Below are positions 16,077 to 25,100 of a stretch of 52,510 bases of DNA, one piece after another. This DNA is from Microcaldota archaeon. Its GTDB lineage: Archaea; Micrarchaeota; Micrarchaeia; Burarchaeales; Fermentimicrarchaeaceae. The notes under the pieces are model-generated. The model was not told the DNA's origin, made no database searches, and worked only from the letters and a program-made list of their open reading frames with translations. The stretch covers positions 1-52,510 of the forward strand of contig JACCLG010000046.1 in NCBI GenBank assembly GCA_013425335.1, given 5' to 3'. The translations under genes were made by a program, and so were the position numbers. How positions within the stretch are numbered: position 1 is the stretch's first letter; the number at the start of each line of letters is the position of its first letter.

Positions 16077-16790
16077 TCACCCGCTTTCAAGTAAATCTTC
16101 AATGTCCTTCTTCATCTTCCTTATCCTCTCCTGCTTCTCCCTCTCCTCCTTCTTCATGGTTATCTTCTTGAAATTCTCGCTGAGCTCCTTTATCTCCTCA
16201 GCTTTAGCCTCATCAATCACAGGCTTCTCTTCACCCGTGGCTATATTCATCTCAGCTGCCTGCCTTGGCCTCTCAGGCTCGGCTTTTGGCTTACCAAGGA
16301 CGAACTGCTTCTCTCTCGGCGCCTCTGGGGCCTGCCTTGCATCATTTGAGACTTCTATGACGCGTTTCTTCTCTGGAATGTTCAACATGAGGTTGGCAAA
16401 CTTCTCTTTCATGCTCTCCAGTTTCCTTTCCTCCTCCTCTATCTCTTGCTCGCTCCTTTCCAGAACCTCAACCTTCTCCTGCGGTATCCTCTCAAGCTCC
16501 TTCTCGCTGAGAATCCTCCGCCCGGCCATCTTCTCAGCCTTCTCCTCCTTCTCAATTCTCGCAGCCTTCCTTCCCACGCTTTCTATTTCCTCAGCACTCT
16601 TGAGGGCAGATTCGTATGAATCTATAGAAACATTCTCAACATCAGAATACTCAAAAACAGCACCGCCTGGAAATACCTTCGCTCCAGTTGGTATTGCCTC
16701 TCTCTCAAGCCTCCTTGCCTCGCTGGATGCTTTCAGGAAAGCCGCATCCACATTCTCTGTCACACCCTTGTCATCCGTCTCACTTGCCAT
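16077..16790 (-). CDS. charged coiled-coil protein of pilus operon
   Basis: A 237-residue, Glu/Lys/Arg-rich protein with no membrane segment. Segments such as EKELERIPQEKVEVLERSEQ and ENFKKITMKKEEREKQERIR predict coiled coil; a Pro-rich linker (about 145-180) divides them. It lies between the secretion ATPase (11-base overlap) and the first platform protein, so it is probably translated with them. No known pilus component fits; a cytosolic adaptor between ATPase and membrane platform is inference. Confidence 0.7.
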   Translation of the reverse strand: MASETDDKGVTENVDAAFLKASSEARRLEREAIPTGAKVFPGGAVFEYSDVENVSIDSYESALKSAEEIESVGRKAARIEKEEKAEKMAGRRILSEKELERIPQEKVEVLERSEQEIEEEERKLESMKEKFANLMLNIPEKKRVIEVSNDARQAPEAPREKQFVLGKPKAEPERPRQAAEMNIATGEEKPVIDEAKAEEIKELSENFKKITMKKEEREKQERIRKMKKDIEDLLESG

Positions 16791-18297
16791 ACAACCCCAG
16801 CTCCTCGCTCCAAGGCTCGTCCCTGTTTACAATTTCCATCATCTCTCCAGAATTCCTGTAGTACCGCGATACAACCAAACCCACATTATCCACGTCTCTT
16901 ATCTGGTTCTTCAGAATCCACTTCAGCACCTTGGTTTTCTCTGCTATGTCATCAACTATCTCCTTCCTAGTCATACCTGCGTAGAGGGAGAGCGTGTCCG
17001 CAAGCACGCTCAGCTCGTTTATCTCCTTTATTGCGTCAGTCTTCAAATCCCACCTTGCTATGATGTTGATGTCCCCTCCTTTTAATATTTCAGCAAACTC
17101 CAGCATCCTCCTTATGCCAAGCCTCCTGTGCCTGAACTGAACAATAATCCCGGCAAGTGCATCCAGCATGCTCTTTGGAATGTTGATTGGCGGGTTGGTC
17201 AGCCTTGTCACCGTGTCGCCTGCATTGTCCGCGTGCAGTGTTGCGTAAACAGAATGGCCGGTGTGCATTGCCTCAAAAAGAACCTCGGCCTCCTTCTGCC
17301 TCCTTATCTCCCCCACTATTATCCTGTCGGGCCTCTGCCTCAGGGCGTTCACCAGCAAATCCAGCATTGTCACCTCTCCCTTGCCCTCGGGGTTTGGCTG
17401 CCTTGTGAGCATGGGCACCCACTGCATGTGCTTCGGCAGCGTCAGCTCCGATGTATCCTCTATGGTGATTATCCTGTGGTTGGGTGGTATAAAGCATGAG
17501 ATTGAGTTCAGAAAGGATGTCTTTCCGGAAGCGGTTCCTCCCGAGACGAGCAGGGACAACTCATTCTGCATGCACATCCATATGAGGGAAGCAGCCTCTG
17601 GGCTTATGGAATTCCTCTCAAGCACCGCAGTGATTGTCCAGGGGTTCTTTGAGAACTTTCTTATGGTTATGGTATTGCCGCACACTGAAATGGGGTGCAG
17701 CGTTGCATTTACCCTTGACCCGTCCGTAAGCGTTGCGTCCATGAGTGGGTTGAGAACTGTTATCTGCTTGCCTATCCTTCTGCCTATGCTGGCTGCGTAT
17801 TCATATATTGTCTCCTCATCCTTGAGGTTGAGGTTTGTCTTGCACCACCCGTGCTTCTTGTGGAACACCCATACAGGCTCGGATGCCCCGTTGACTACTA
17901 CCTCCTCAAGGTTCTCATCATGAATCGGAGTCTCCAAATCCCCCAAGCCGAGCATATTCTGGACAAGGTATGCCGCAAGCAGCTTCTTGGCATCATCGGA
18001 AATCGTCAGGAAATGCTTGTCCAGCAGCTTCATGGCCTTCTCTTCGAACTTCTTCCTTACCTGGTCTATGAGCTTCGGGTTCATGAGCTCGTCAGCGTCA
18101 AGCTTCACATCGGTTATGAGCTCCCCTCGCAGTGTATTAAGCACTATCTTTGTCCCTTCCCCCAGGCCTCGCACTCCAATTTCGTAAAAGGGGACAAAAT
18201 CCTTCTTTGTCTGGCTTATCTTCACTGTAACTGGTATATCGCCTGCCAAAAAGCTGTACTCCTCAATGGTCCCCTCACTAGCTTCCTGGTCGCTCAA
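16780..18297 (-). CDS. type II/IV secretion ATPase (TadA/FlaI/GspE-like)
   Basis: A 505-residue hexameric traffic ATPase. An N-terminal domain (1-125) precedes the core: GGTASGKTS Walker A (253-261), ITIEDT Asp box (277-282), RIIVGEIR Walker B (325-332) and GHSVYATLHADN His box (348-359), all intact. It powers assembly of a type IV pilus-like filament through the two platform proteins downstream. The start is TTG at 18297, with GGTGAT three bases upstream and no ATG nearby. A TATA-like GTTTATAT lies about 30 bases upstream, so an internal promoter is possible. Confidence 0.95.
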   Translation of the reverse strand: MSDQEASEGTIEEYSFLAGDIPVTVKISQTKKDFVPFYEIGVRGLGEGTKIVLNTLRGELITDVKLDADELMNPKLIDQVRKKFEEKAMKLLDKHFLTISDDAKKLLAAYLVQNMLGLGDLETPIHDENLEEVVVNGASEPVWVFHKKHGWCKTNLNLKDEETIYEYAASIGRRIGKQITVLNPLMDATLTDGSRVNATLHPISVCGNTITIRKFSKNPWTITAVLERNSISPEAASLIWMCMQNELSLLVSGGTASGKTSFLNSISCFIPPNHRIITIEDTSELTLPKHMQWVPMLTRQPNPEGKGEVTMLDLLVNALRQRPDRIIVGEIRRQKEAEVLFEAMHTGHSVYATLHADNAGDTVTRLTNPPINIPKSMLDALAGIIVQFRHRRLGIRRMLEFAEILKGGDINIIARWDLKTDAIKEINELSVLADTLSLYAGMTRKEIVDDIAEKTKVLKWILKNQIRDVDNVGLVVSRYYRNSGEMMEIVNRDEPWSEELGLYGK

Positions 18298-18336
18298 CTA
18301 ATCACCACATAATAATCTTTTGCGGGGAATATAAAC

Positions 18337-19566
18337 TTATCCACTGATCTTTCCCAACATGCTGAGGAACTTGATATACTCCCTCTCAAAATCCAGTATG
18401 TCCTCCTCGCTTCTCTTTACCTCCTCCTCGCACTCCTTGGCCTCAGCAAATAGCTTTACTAGGTCAGACCTTGGCCGGACTTTAAACCTTTGAATCCTTC
18501 GTGAGATGTTCCTAAGCTTATCCCACAGCAGCATTTTCACTTCCTCAAGGGACTGCAGCTCGCCCTCGGCCTCATCCTTGTACCTAACCCTCTCCTCGTA
18601 CTTCTGTATTATTTTGTGCAGCTCATCCAGCCCAACCCTGGCCTCTTTCCTGCTATTCTCAAGCTTGCCGTAGAGCTCCCTTTCAACCTTCTCTGAAACC
18701 GTGGTATCTGCCGAGTAAGTTTTATCCTTTATCCTTCTAAGCTCTTTACAGTTCCTCTCAATGGAACGAGTGAAATCCCCCCAAAGCTTGTTGATTTCCG
18801 AGCATTTGCCCCTTATTTCGTCACTCATCACGCCAGCCTGCTTTACAACCTCTTCGCTCGGCTCCTTCTGAGCGACTTCAACAGTGACTTTCGGCTCAGC
18901 AACTTTCTCTGGTTCCTCTTTTTTGACCAGAGGTTTCTCTACAACTTCCTCCTTCCTGCCGAAGCTCTCTTCAATAATTTCCTTCTCTCTTGCAACATGA
19001 GGCTCAGCAACTTTCTCTGGTTCCTCTTTTTTGACCAGAGGTTTCTCTGCAACTTCCTCCTTCCTGCCCGGAGTTTTTGGGATAGCTATCTTTATCTTTC
19101 CAAGCCCCTTCAAACTTTCTTCAACAGACTTTGTAAAATCCCCAAACAGCTTATTAACTTCCAGGCGTTTCTTTGTTTCATCACTCACTCCACCAATCTG
19201 CTTCCTAAGCCCCTCAGCAACCTTCTCTACTTCCTCTTTTTTGATAAGTCCCTCAATTTCCTCCCTGCTGACCCTAAGTTCCGCAATTTTCTTCTCTAAT
19301 TTCTCTTTTTTACTAGGAGCCTTCTTAGCAGCCGCTTCCTTCTTCACTGTATGCGTTTCCTCCTCCTTTTCCATATGCATAGCTTCCTTCTTCTCAGCAA
19401 CTTTCTCCTCTTTTTTACTGGGAATTTTTTGTGTAACATCATCTTTCTTGCTAAGGACTTTCTGAACAAGCTCCTCTTTCTTACTTAATTTTTTCTGCCC
19501 AACCTCCTCACTTTTGCTCTGGCGTTTTTCAGCTTCCTCCTTACTGCCTAGCTTTTTCTTGGTCAT
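18337..19566 (-). CDS. long Lys/Glu-rich coiled-coil protein with internal repeats
   Basis: A 409-residue hydrophilic protein. The N-terminal 95 residues are degenerate KK-x-S-KKEE units (KLSKKEELVQK, VLSKKDDVTQK, IPSKKEE). Two longer units are duplicated: NKLFGDFTKSVEESLKGL and NKLWGDFTRSIERNCKEL, and twice KPLVKKEEPEKVAEP. The C-terminal 150 residues predict long coiled coil. The gene overlaps the upstream winged-helix gene by 4 bases (ATGA) and precedes the ATPase. Not a known pilus part; a cytosolic scaffold is inferred from composition and context. Confidence 0.75.
   Translation of the reverse strand: MTKKKLGSKEEAEKRQSKSEEVGQKKLSKKEELVQKVLSKKDDVTQKIPSKKEEKVAEKKEAMHMEKEEETHTVKKEAAAKKAPSKKEKLEKKIAELRVSREEIEGLIKKEEVEKVAEGLRKQIGGVSDETKKRLEVNKLFGDFTKSVEESLKGLGKIKIAIPKTPGRKEEVAEKPLVKKEEPEKVAEPHVAREKEIIEESFGRKEEVVEKPLVKKEEPEKVAEPKVTVEVAQKEPSEEVVKQAGVMSDEIRGKCSEINKLWGDFTRSIERNCKELRRIKDKTYSADTTVSEKVERELYGKLENSRKEARVGLDELHKIIQKYEERVRYKDEAEGELQSLEEVKMLLWDKLRNISRRIQRFKVRPRSDLVKLFAEAKECEEEVKRSEEDILDFEREYIKFLSMLGKISG
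18893..19068. repeat. 68-bp near-perfect direct repeat inside coiled-coil gene
   Basis: 18893-18960 and 19001-19068 differ at one base in 68, spaced by 108 bases. They encode the duplicated KPLVKKEEPEKVAEP segments. Such identity implies recent duplication or ongoing homogenisation and a site prone to length change. Confidence 0.85.
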
Positions 19567-20180
19567 TTCTTTCCACTCTTTGCAGCTTCACCCTTCTGGA
19601 CTTCTGAGCAGATTTTTATGCTGTTCTGCAGTTCCTCGCCCATCTTCTGCAGTTTTTCGAGCTTCTTCTCGCTCTCCTCGACTCCTTTTTTAAGAGCATC
19701 AACATCCGAGACAAACTTCTCATTGCTGGACCTGCACCTGAAACACATCTCTTCATACTGCCTCTCAAGCTCATCCAGCTCCCTCACTCTCTGCCTCGCG
19801 GCTGCCATCTTGTTCTCAAAGAGCTTTGATACGCCCACGAATTCATCCCTCATATCGTCAAGTTCCTTCCCAACCCTCTCAAGTCTCTTTACCTGCGTTT
19901 CAACCTCCCTGGACATGGTCACCTGCATATCCGCTATGTCCTTCGCCCTCTTCTGCAATTCAACCTTCTCTGTGCCCTGCGATGTGATGTAGACTTTGGT
20001 AAACTGGTAATCTATCTTGACAATGCCCTCCTTCTCCAGCACCTTCGCCCACTCCTCCAAAATGCCCTGTGAAATTCCCAGCTCAACGGCCGCATCCCTC
20101 AGCTCAATTCTTCCCCTGTCGCGCACCAGCTTCATGAGACCGTCAACACCGGTGCTTAGGATTACGTCGTCATTAACCAT
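19563..20180 (-). CDS. winged-helix plus coiled-coil protein heading pilus operon
   Basis: A 205-residue protein. Residues about 10-65 (GLMKLVRDRGRIELRDAAVELGISQGILEEWAKVLEKEGIVKI) form a winged-helix domain of the same kind as those in the divergent genes at 20.3-22.1 kb; residues about 75-200 are continuous coiled coil with one CFRC pair. First gene of a six-gene minus-strand operon ending with the second platform protein. Either a regulator or, given the coiled coil, a structural cytosolic part; inference only. A TATA-like TTTATTAA is about 25 bases upstream. Confidence 0.72.
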   Translation of the reverse strand: MVNDDVILSTGVDGLMKLVRDRGRIELRDAAVELGISQGILEEWAKVLEKEGIVKIDYQFTKVYITSQGTEKVELQKRAKDIADMQVTMSREVETQVKRLERVGKELDDMRDEFVGVSKLFENKMAAARQRVRELDELERQYEEMCFRCRSSNEKFVSDVDALKKGVEESEKKLEKLQKMGEELQNSIKICSEVQKGEAAKSGKK

Positions 20181-20262
20181 GTATGGATTTTCACTGTTAA
20201 TTATTAATAAAGGTTTAGGTATAATACCTCTAATATACGTCTAATGGGTAGCAGGTGGGAAA

Positions 20263-20538
20263 ATGGGAGAAGAGCTATTGGGAATTATACCGGTAAAGGA
20301 GGACCTTGGCGTAGTTGAAAGGTTCAAAATTGAGAAGATACTGTACGAGAAGTTCAAGGATGATGCAATCAAGGTCTACCTGTCTATAGACTCAAAGAAG
20401 AATGCAGAGGAGATAAAAACCGAGACTGAAATTCCGGAAGCGAAGTTTTTGGAGATGCTGGACTTCATGGAGAAGTCGAAGTTGATCCAGCTCAAAACAA
20501 TCTTTGAAATTGAGGTTAATAAAAAAGACAAGCGCTGA
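20263..20538 (+). CDS. small single winged-helix protein
   Basis: A 91-residue protein with one module, LYEKFKDDAIKVYLSIDSKKNAEEIKTETEIPEAKFLEMLDFMEKSKLI, matching the repeated units of the next gene (24 bases downstream). GGTGGG precedes the ATG. Divergent from the pilus operon across an 82-base promoter region. Likely works with the larger repeat protein; target unknown. Confidence 0.7.
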   Translation: MGEELLGIIPVKEDLGVVERFKIEKILYEKFKDDAIKVYLSIDSKKNAEEIKTETEIPEAKFLEMLDFMEKSKLIQLKTIFEIEVNKKDKR

Positions 20539-20562
20539 TTTACCTTTTAGAAGTGGTTTGGG

Positions 20563-22059
20563 ATGGATAAGGATTCTCTCAAAAAGATACTTGAAAAGAA
20601 GCCCGAGGGGCCAATTGACAGGTACATGCATGAGAAGGACCTGTCGGATAAGTACGGGAACGAGGGAATTAGGATATACCTGCTTATGGACGGCCAGACC
20701 AGCGCTGAGGAGATAATGAAAAAAGTCGGCGTGGAGGAGAACAGGTTCATAGAAATCATCAATTATATTGAGAGCAATGGCATGCTAGAGACTGGAGAGC
20801 CGGTTTCCAAGCCTGCCGAGGTGCCAGCCCCCCCTCCCAAACCGCGCGAGGAGCCTGTCAAGCCTGTGGAGGAGTTCCCTCTCGCGAAGCCAAAGTTAGA
20901 GGTTCCATCAATTCCGCTGGTGAAGACAGAAGATGTTAATTTTAAAGAGGAGGAAACTCCGAAAGTGAATGAGCTGCCACTTGAGAAACCAAAAGAGGAG
21001 ATACCCTCCATCCCTCTGCTGAAGACTGAAGGAATTGTCGAGGCAGAGGAGAAGAGTTCAGCGCTCAAGGCGCTTGTCACTAGTGAAAAGCCCACGGAAG
21101 AGCCAGCCCAGCCCGCTCCAAGACAGAAAGCATACGGCAAGCCGCGCATCCCAAAAACCCCGCTTGAGAAGAAGCTCTATGCCAAATTCGGGGATGACGG
21201 GCTTTATGCGTATTCACTCATTGACGAGTTCAAAACTCCAAGGGAGATAGTGAAGCAGAGTGGGATGAGCGAGGAGCGGCTTAAGGAGATAATTGGATTC
21301 ATGAAGGATGAGGGCATAATAAAGCTTGAGAGGCCTCTCATTGCTCCGGTTGAGGCAATTCTTGCCGAGGAGAAGCCCACCCCTGAAAAACCCCAGGTGC
21401 AGCCTCCCAAGCAGGTCACTCCTTACCGCGCTCCGACTATTATAATCCCTCTGCAGCCGAAGTCGGCGCCTGCTCAAGCAAAGCCTGCTGAAACTTCCGC
21501 ACCGTCAAAGCCTGTTGTAGCCCAGCCAGTAAAACAAGTTGAGAAACCCGAGCCAAAAGCGTTGAAACCGCTTCCACTCAACAGGGAAGAGATATGCGTG
21601 CCGACTGCAGTTCCCATGAAACTTGTCAACAAGCTGAGGCTTGAGGGAGAGCTGCTCAGAAGATACGGAAACGAGGGCTCCAAGGTGCTCTCTCACATGA
21701 ACGGGAAGAAAGTCAATGTAAAAATTATGAAAGAGCTTAGGATGAGCCCGGCGAAGTTTGACGAAATAGCGTCATTCCTGCTCGATGGTGGAGCAATAAA
21801 GATTCAGTGCCTTACTCCTGACAACGTGAGGGAGCTTTACGGGGAGGAGGGGCTCTCCATATACAACAAATACGGAAGGGACGGCATTCTGCTCTACGAG
21901 TTCATAGACAAGAAATCAAGCCTGAAGGATATAGTAAAGATGAGCGGCATAGAGCCCAGGCTCGCAGTTGAGATATTCGCCTTCATACACAAGGTGCTGG
22001 GCCTTGACATACCCATAGACACGGAATTGCTCTACAAGCAGCTTGGAATAAAGCCGTAG
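20563..22059 (+). CDS. protein with four winged-helix-like repeats and Pro-rich linkers
   Basis: A 498-residue protein. Four modules of about 50 residues each begin with a Y/F-G-x-[ED]-G motif: DKYGNEGIRIYLLMDGQTSA (about 25), AKFGDDGLYAYSLIDEFKTP (about 205), RRYGNEGSKVLSHMNGKKVN (about 365) and NKYGRDGILLYEFIDKKSSL (about 430). Each ends in an [FY]I/FM-x2-[DGN]G-like hydrophobic helix, as in winged helices. Between modules 1 and 2 and between 2 and 3 lie Pro/Lys/Glu-rich tethers with repeated EEIPSIPL-like motifs. Sits between pilus genes and smc. May be a multivalent scaffold rather than a DNA regulator; inference. Confidence 0.75.
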   Translation: MDKDSLKKILEKKPEGPIDRYMHEKDLSDKYGNEGIRIYLLMDGQTSAEEIMKKVGVEENRFIEIINYIESNGMLETGEPVSKPAEVPAPPPKPREEPVKPVEEFPLAKPKLEVPSIPLVKTEDVNFKEEETPKVNELPLEKPKEEIPSIPLLKTEGIVEAEEKSSALKALVTSEKPTEEPAQPAPRQKAYGKPRIPKTPLEKKLYAKFGDDGLYAYSLIDEFKTPREIVKQSGMSEERLKEIIGFMKDEGIIKLERPLIAPVEAILAEEKPTPEKPQVQPPKQVTPYRAPTIIIPLQPKSAPAQAKPAETSAPSKPVVAQPVKQVEKPEPKALKPLPLNREEICVPTAVPMKLVNKLRLEGELLRRYGNEGSKVLSHMNGKKVNVKIMKELRMSPAKFDEIASFLLDGGAIKIQCLTPDNVRELYGEEGLSIYNKYGRDGILLYEFIDKKSSLKDIVKMSGIEPRLAVEIFAFIHKVLGLDIPIDTELLYKQLGIKP

Positions 22060-22088
22060 GATTGACGGAAACCTACCCCTCCCCAACC

Positions 22089-22096
22089 TTTATAAG
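22089..22096 (+). promoter_or_regulatory. TATA box of smc
   Basis: TTTATAAG lies 70 bases upstream of the smc ATG and just after the preceding gene, so smc has its own promoter and a leader of about 45 bases containing GGGGAG. Confidence 0.55.
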
Positions 22097-22165
22097 TATT
22101 GGAAGCAAAAAAATAGTGGCGATCAGGCAGAGGATGAAAAAACAGCAAAACATTCTGGGGAGCCC

Positions 22166-25100
22166 ATGGTTTACATAGAGAGAATCAAACTGAAGAGATT
22201 CAAGTCGTTCAAGTTCGCAGACATACCTCTCTCAAAGGGTTTTGTGTGCCTAGTCGGGCCCAACGGCTCTGGCAAGTCCAACGTATGCGACGCGATACGC
22301 TTTGCTCTGGGCGAGAACAGCTTCAAGTCCCTCAGGGCGAAGAAAGTTGCGGATTTGATAACCCGCGGCTCTGAGAAGGCTGAGATATACCTGCAGTTTG
22401 ACGGTGAGAAGAAGCACGAGCTGAAGAGGGCGATAAGGAATGACGGTAAAACCCTCTACAAGCTTGACGGGAAGAGGCTGACGCGAACAGATGTCCTTGA
22501 CGAGCTCTCCCGCATGGGCATAAGCGCAGGAGAACACAATGTGATAGCCCAGGGTGAAGTTGAGAGGATTGTGGACATCAACCCCAAGGAGAGGAGGGAG
22601 ATAATTGACGGCGTTGCAGGCATCTCCGAGTTCGAGGAGAAGAAGAAGGAGGCGCTTGCAGAGCTTGCCAAGGTTGAGCAGAAGATAAACGACGCCACGA
22701 TTGTTCTGAAGGAGAGGGAGGGCTTCCTCACAGAGCTGGAGAAGGACAAGAATGACGCCTTGAGATACAATGAGATAAACGCGGGCTTGAGGAAGTACCA
22801 GGGTTCCCTGCTTTTCATTGAGCTGAAGAAAGTTGAAAAGGAGTTCACACGGGCAACAAACAAGTATCTGGAGCTGAAGGGCCAGGAGGAGGAAGTCAAC
22901 AAGAAGGTTGTTGAAATTGATGCTAAGATAAAGGAGCTTGAGAACCAGAAGAACGGCATAACCCAGCAGATAAATGAAAAAGCAGAGAGGGAGAAGAACT
23001 CCCTTTTCAGCGAGGTTGAGCAGCTAAAAACTTCAATAAATTTGGCCTTGGGCAGCAAGGAGCAGAAGGAAAGGGAAGTTGAGAGGATAAAGCAGAGGAT
23101 AGGCTCTTTGGAGAACGAGAAAATATCGCTCAACGCGAAAATGATTCAGCTCGCGCAGGACTCAGCTGGGGTGAAAGAGAGAATATCCGATGTTGAGGGG
23201 CAGATTCTTGCATTCCTGAATGAGAGGGACAGGGCTTCCAAGGAGTCGGCTTTGGGCAGCAAATTCTACGAGGCAAAGCTGAAATCAAACAATTTACTTA
23301 AACAGCTTGAGGAGAGAAGGGAGAGGGTAAGAAAGCTTGAACTCGATGTTGAGAAGCTCGCCAGCAAGAAGAGTTTCGCCGAGATGGAGCTCAAGAGACT
23401 GGAATCCCAGGCTCCTGCAGAGAAAACTGAGAGGGAGAGCGAGATATCCCAGGATGCGGAGGAGCTGAGGAAAGCCAGCAAGGAAATAGATTCGCAGCTC
23501 AGCTCTCTTTTCGAGAAGGAGAAGGAGCTCAACCAGAAGCTCCCCACAACCGAGAAGATGCTGCTTGAGGTGAAGGAGAAGCATGTCAGCATAGCGAGCA
23601 AGCTGCAATTCCTGAAAGAGCTTCCCGAGAACCAGGGAGTGAGAGCCCTGCTCGACCTTAAGAAGAACGGCATGCTCCCAGGAGTATACGGAACTGTTGG
23701 AGAGCTGTGCAAATTTGATGACGAGTATGCAACTGCAATAGAGGCTGCGGCGGGCCACAGGATGAACTACCTTATTGTGGAGGATGTGGATACTGCGGCA
23801 AAAGCAATAGAATACCTGAAGAAAACGAAGGCAGGCAGGTGCACATTCATACCTCTTGACATCAATGCCCGCTTCATAACTGATGAGCAGAGGGCTTTGA
23901 GCAAGAAAGAGGGTTCCCGTGGCTTCCTGCTCGAGGTTGTGAGCTTCGACTCCAAATACTCCAATGTCTTCCAGTTTGTTTTCGGTGACACGCTTCTCAT
24001 TGACAGTATAGAGCGCGGAAAGAGGGTTGGAATTGGAAAAGCCCGCATGGTTACATTGGAGGGAGATTTGCTTGAGTCTTCCGGAGCCATAACTGGAGGG
24101 ATTTTGAAAAGGGTCTCCTCTCATGCAAAGGAGAGGGCAGAGGTTGAAAGACTTAACTCGGAGCTAGAAGCCCTCAAAGCTGAGAGGGATGGAATTGTGA
24201 ACTCTCTCTACTCCCTGAGGGAGGATATGAGCAAGAAGAGAAGGGAGAAGAGCGAGCTTGAGGTTAAGCTGAAGGGGTTTGAGCTGGAGCTTGCGCACAT
24301 TGCAGAGACAAGGAGCAAGGAGAGGAAGGGCAAGGAGACCTATGAGGCGAATCTTGCTTTACTAAGGCAGGAGATAGAAAGAAGCTCCAAAGAACTCTCA
24401 GAGAGGCAGGCGGACATTGAGAAGCTGAACTCAGAGATTGCAGAGCTCCAAAAAGCAAATGAGGATTCTCTGAAGCAGATAGACGCGGAGAAGGAGGAGC
24501 AGTTCAACAGGAAGATGCAGGAGTTCGAGAAGCAGCTCAACGGCTTCAACTCGACAAAGGCATCCCACGAAGCTGAACTGGCAAAATGCACAGCGGAGCT
24601 TGACGTGATGAGGAAGAGAGCGCAGAGCATTGACGATGAATGCGAGCCGCTCAGGAAGGATTTGAACGCCCTGAAGAGCGATGTGAAGGAGCTGGAGTCA
24701 TCCTTGGCTTCAAACAACAAGCTGTACGAAGAGAAAAGCGCGAAGATAAAGCACATCAGCAGCGAGCTGGAGAGATTGTTTGAAGAGAGGAACGTGATGG
24801 ACAGGCAGATTGAGGCGCTTGCTCTTGAGAAGGGCAAGAGCAGCTTCAACTACGAAAAATTCTTCAAGGATTTGACAAGGTACGAGATTATGAAATCCAA
24901 CCTTGAGACAAGGCTGGCGGACTTGAAGACTGAAAGCGCCTCTTACAATGATATAGAGCAGGTTGAAGGCGCAAAGGAGGATATTGAGGCAAAGATATCT
25001 GAGGGTGAGCAGCAGCTTGCAGCCCTCGGTAATGTCAACCTGAAAGCTCCTCAGGAGTATGATGAGAGAGTAAAGGAGATGAAGGAAGTCAAGGAGAAGA

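Noticed and set aside
16102-17085. 327-codon plus-strand ORF
   Set aside because: Antisense of the pilus coiled-coil and ATPase genes; Ser/Leu-rich shadow.
22134-22178. 14-codon ORF overlapping smc start
   Set aside because: GAGG before the ATG could be chance; no conserved feature and it overlaps smc by 13 bases.
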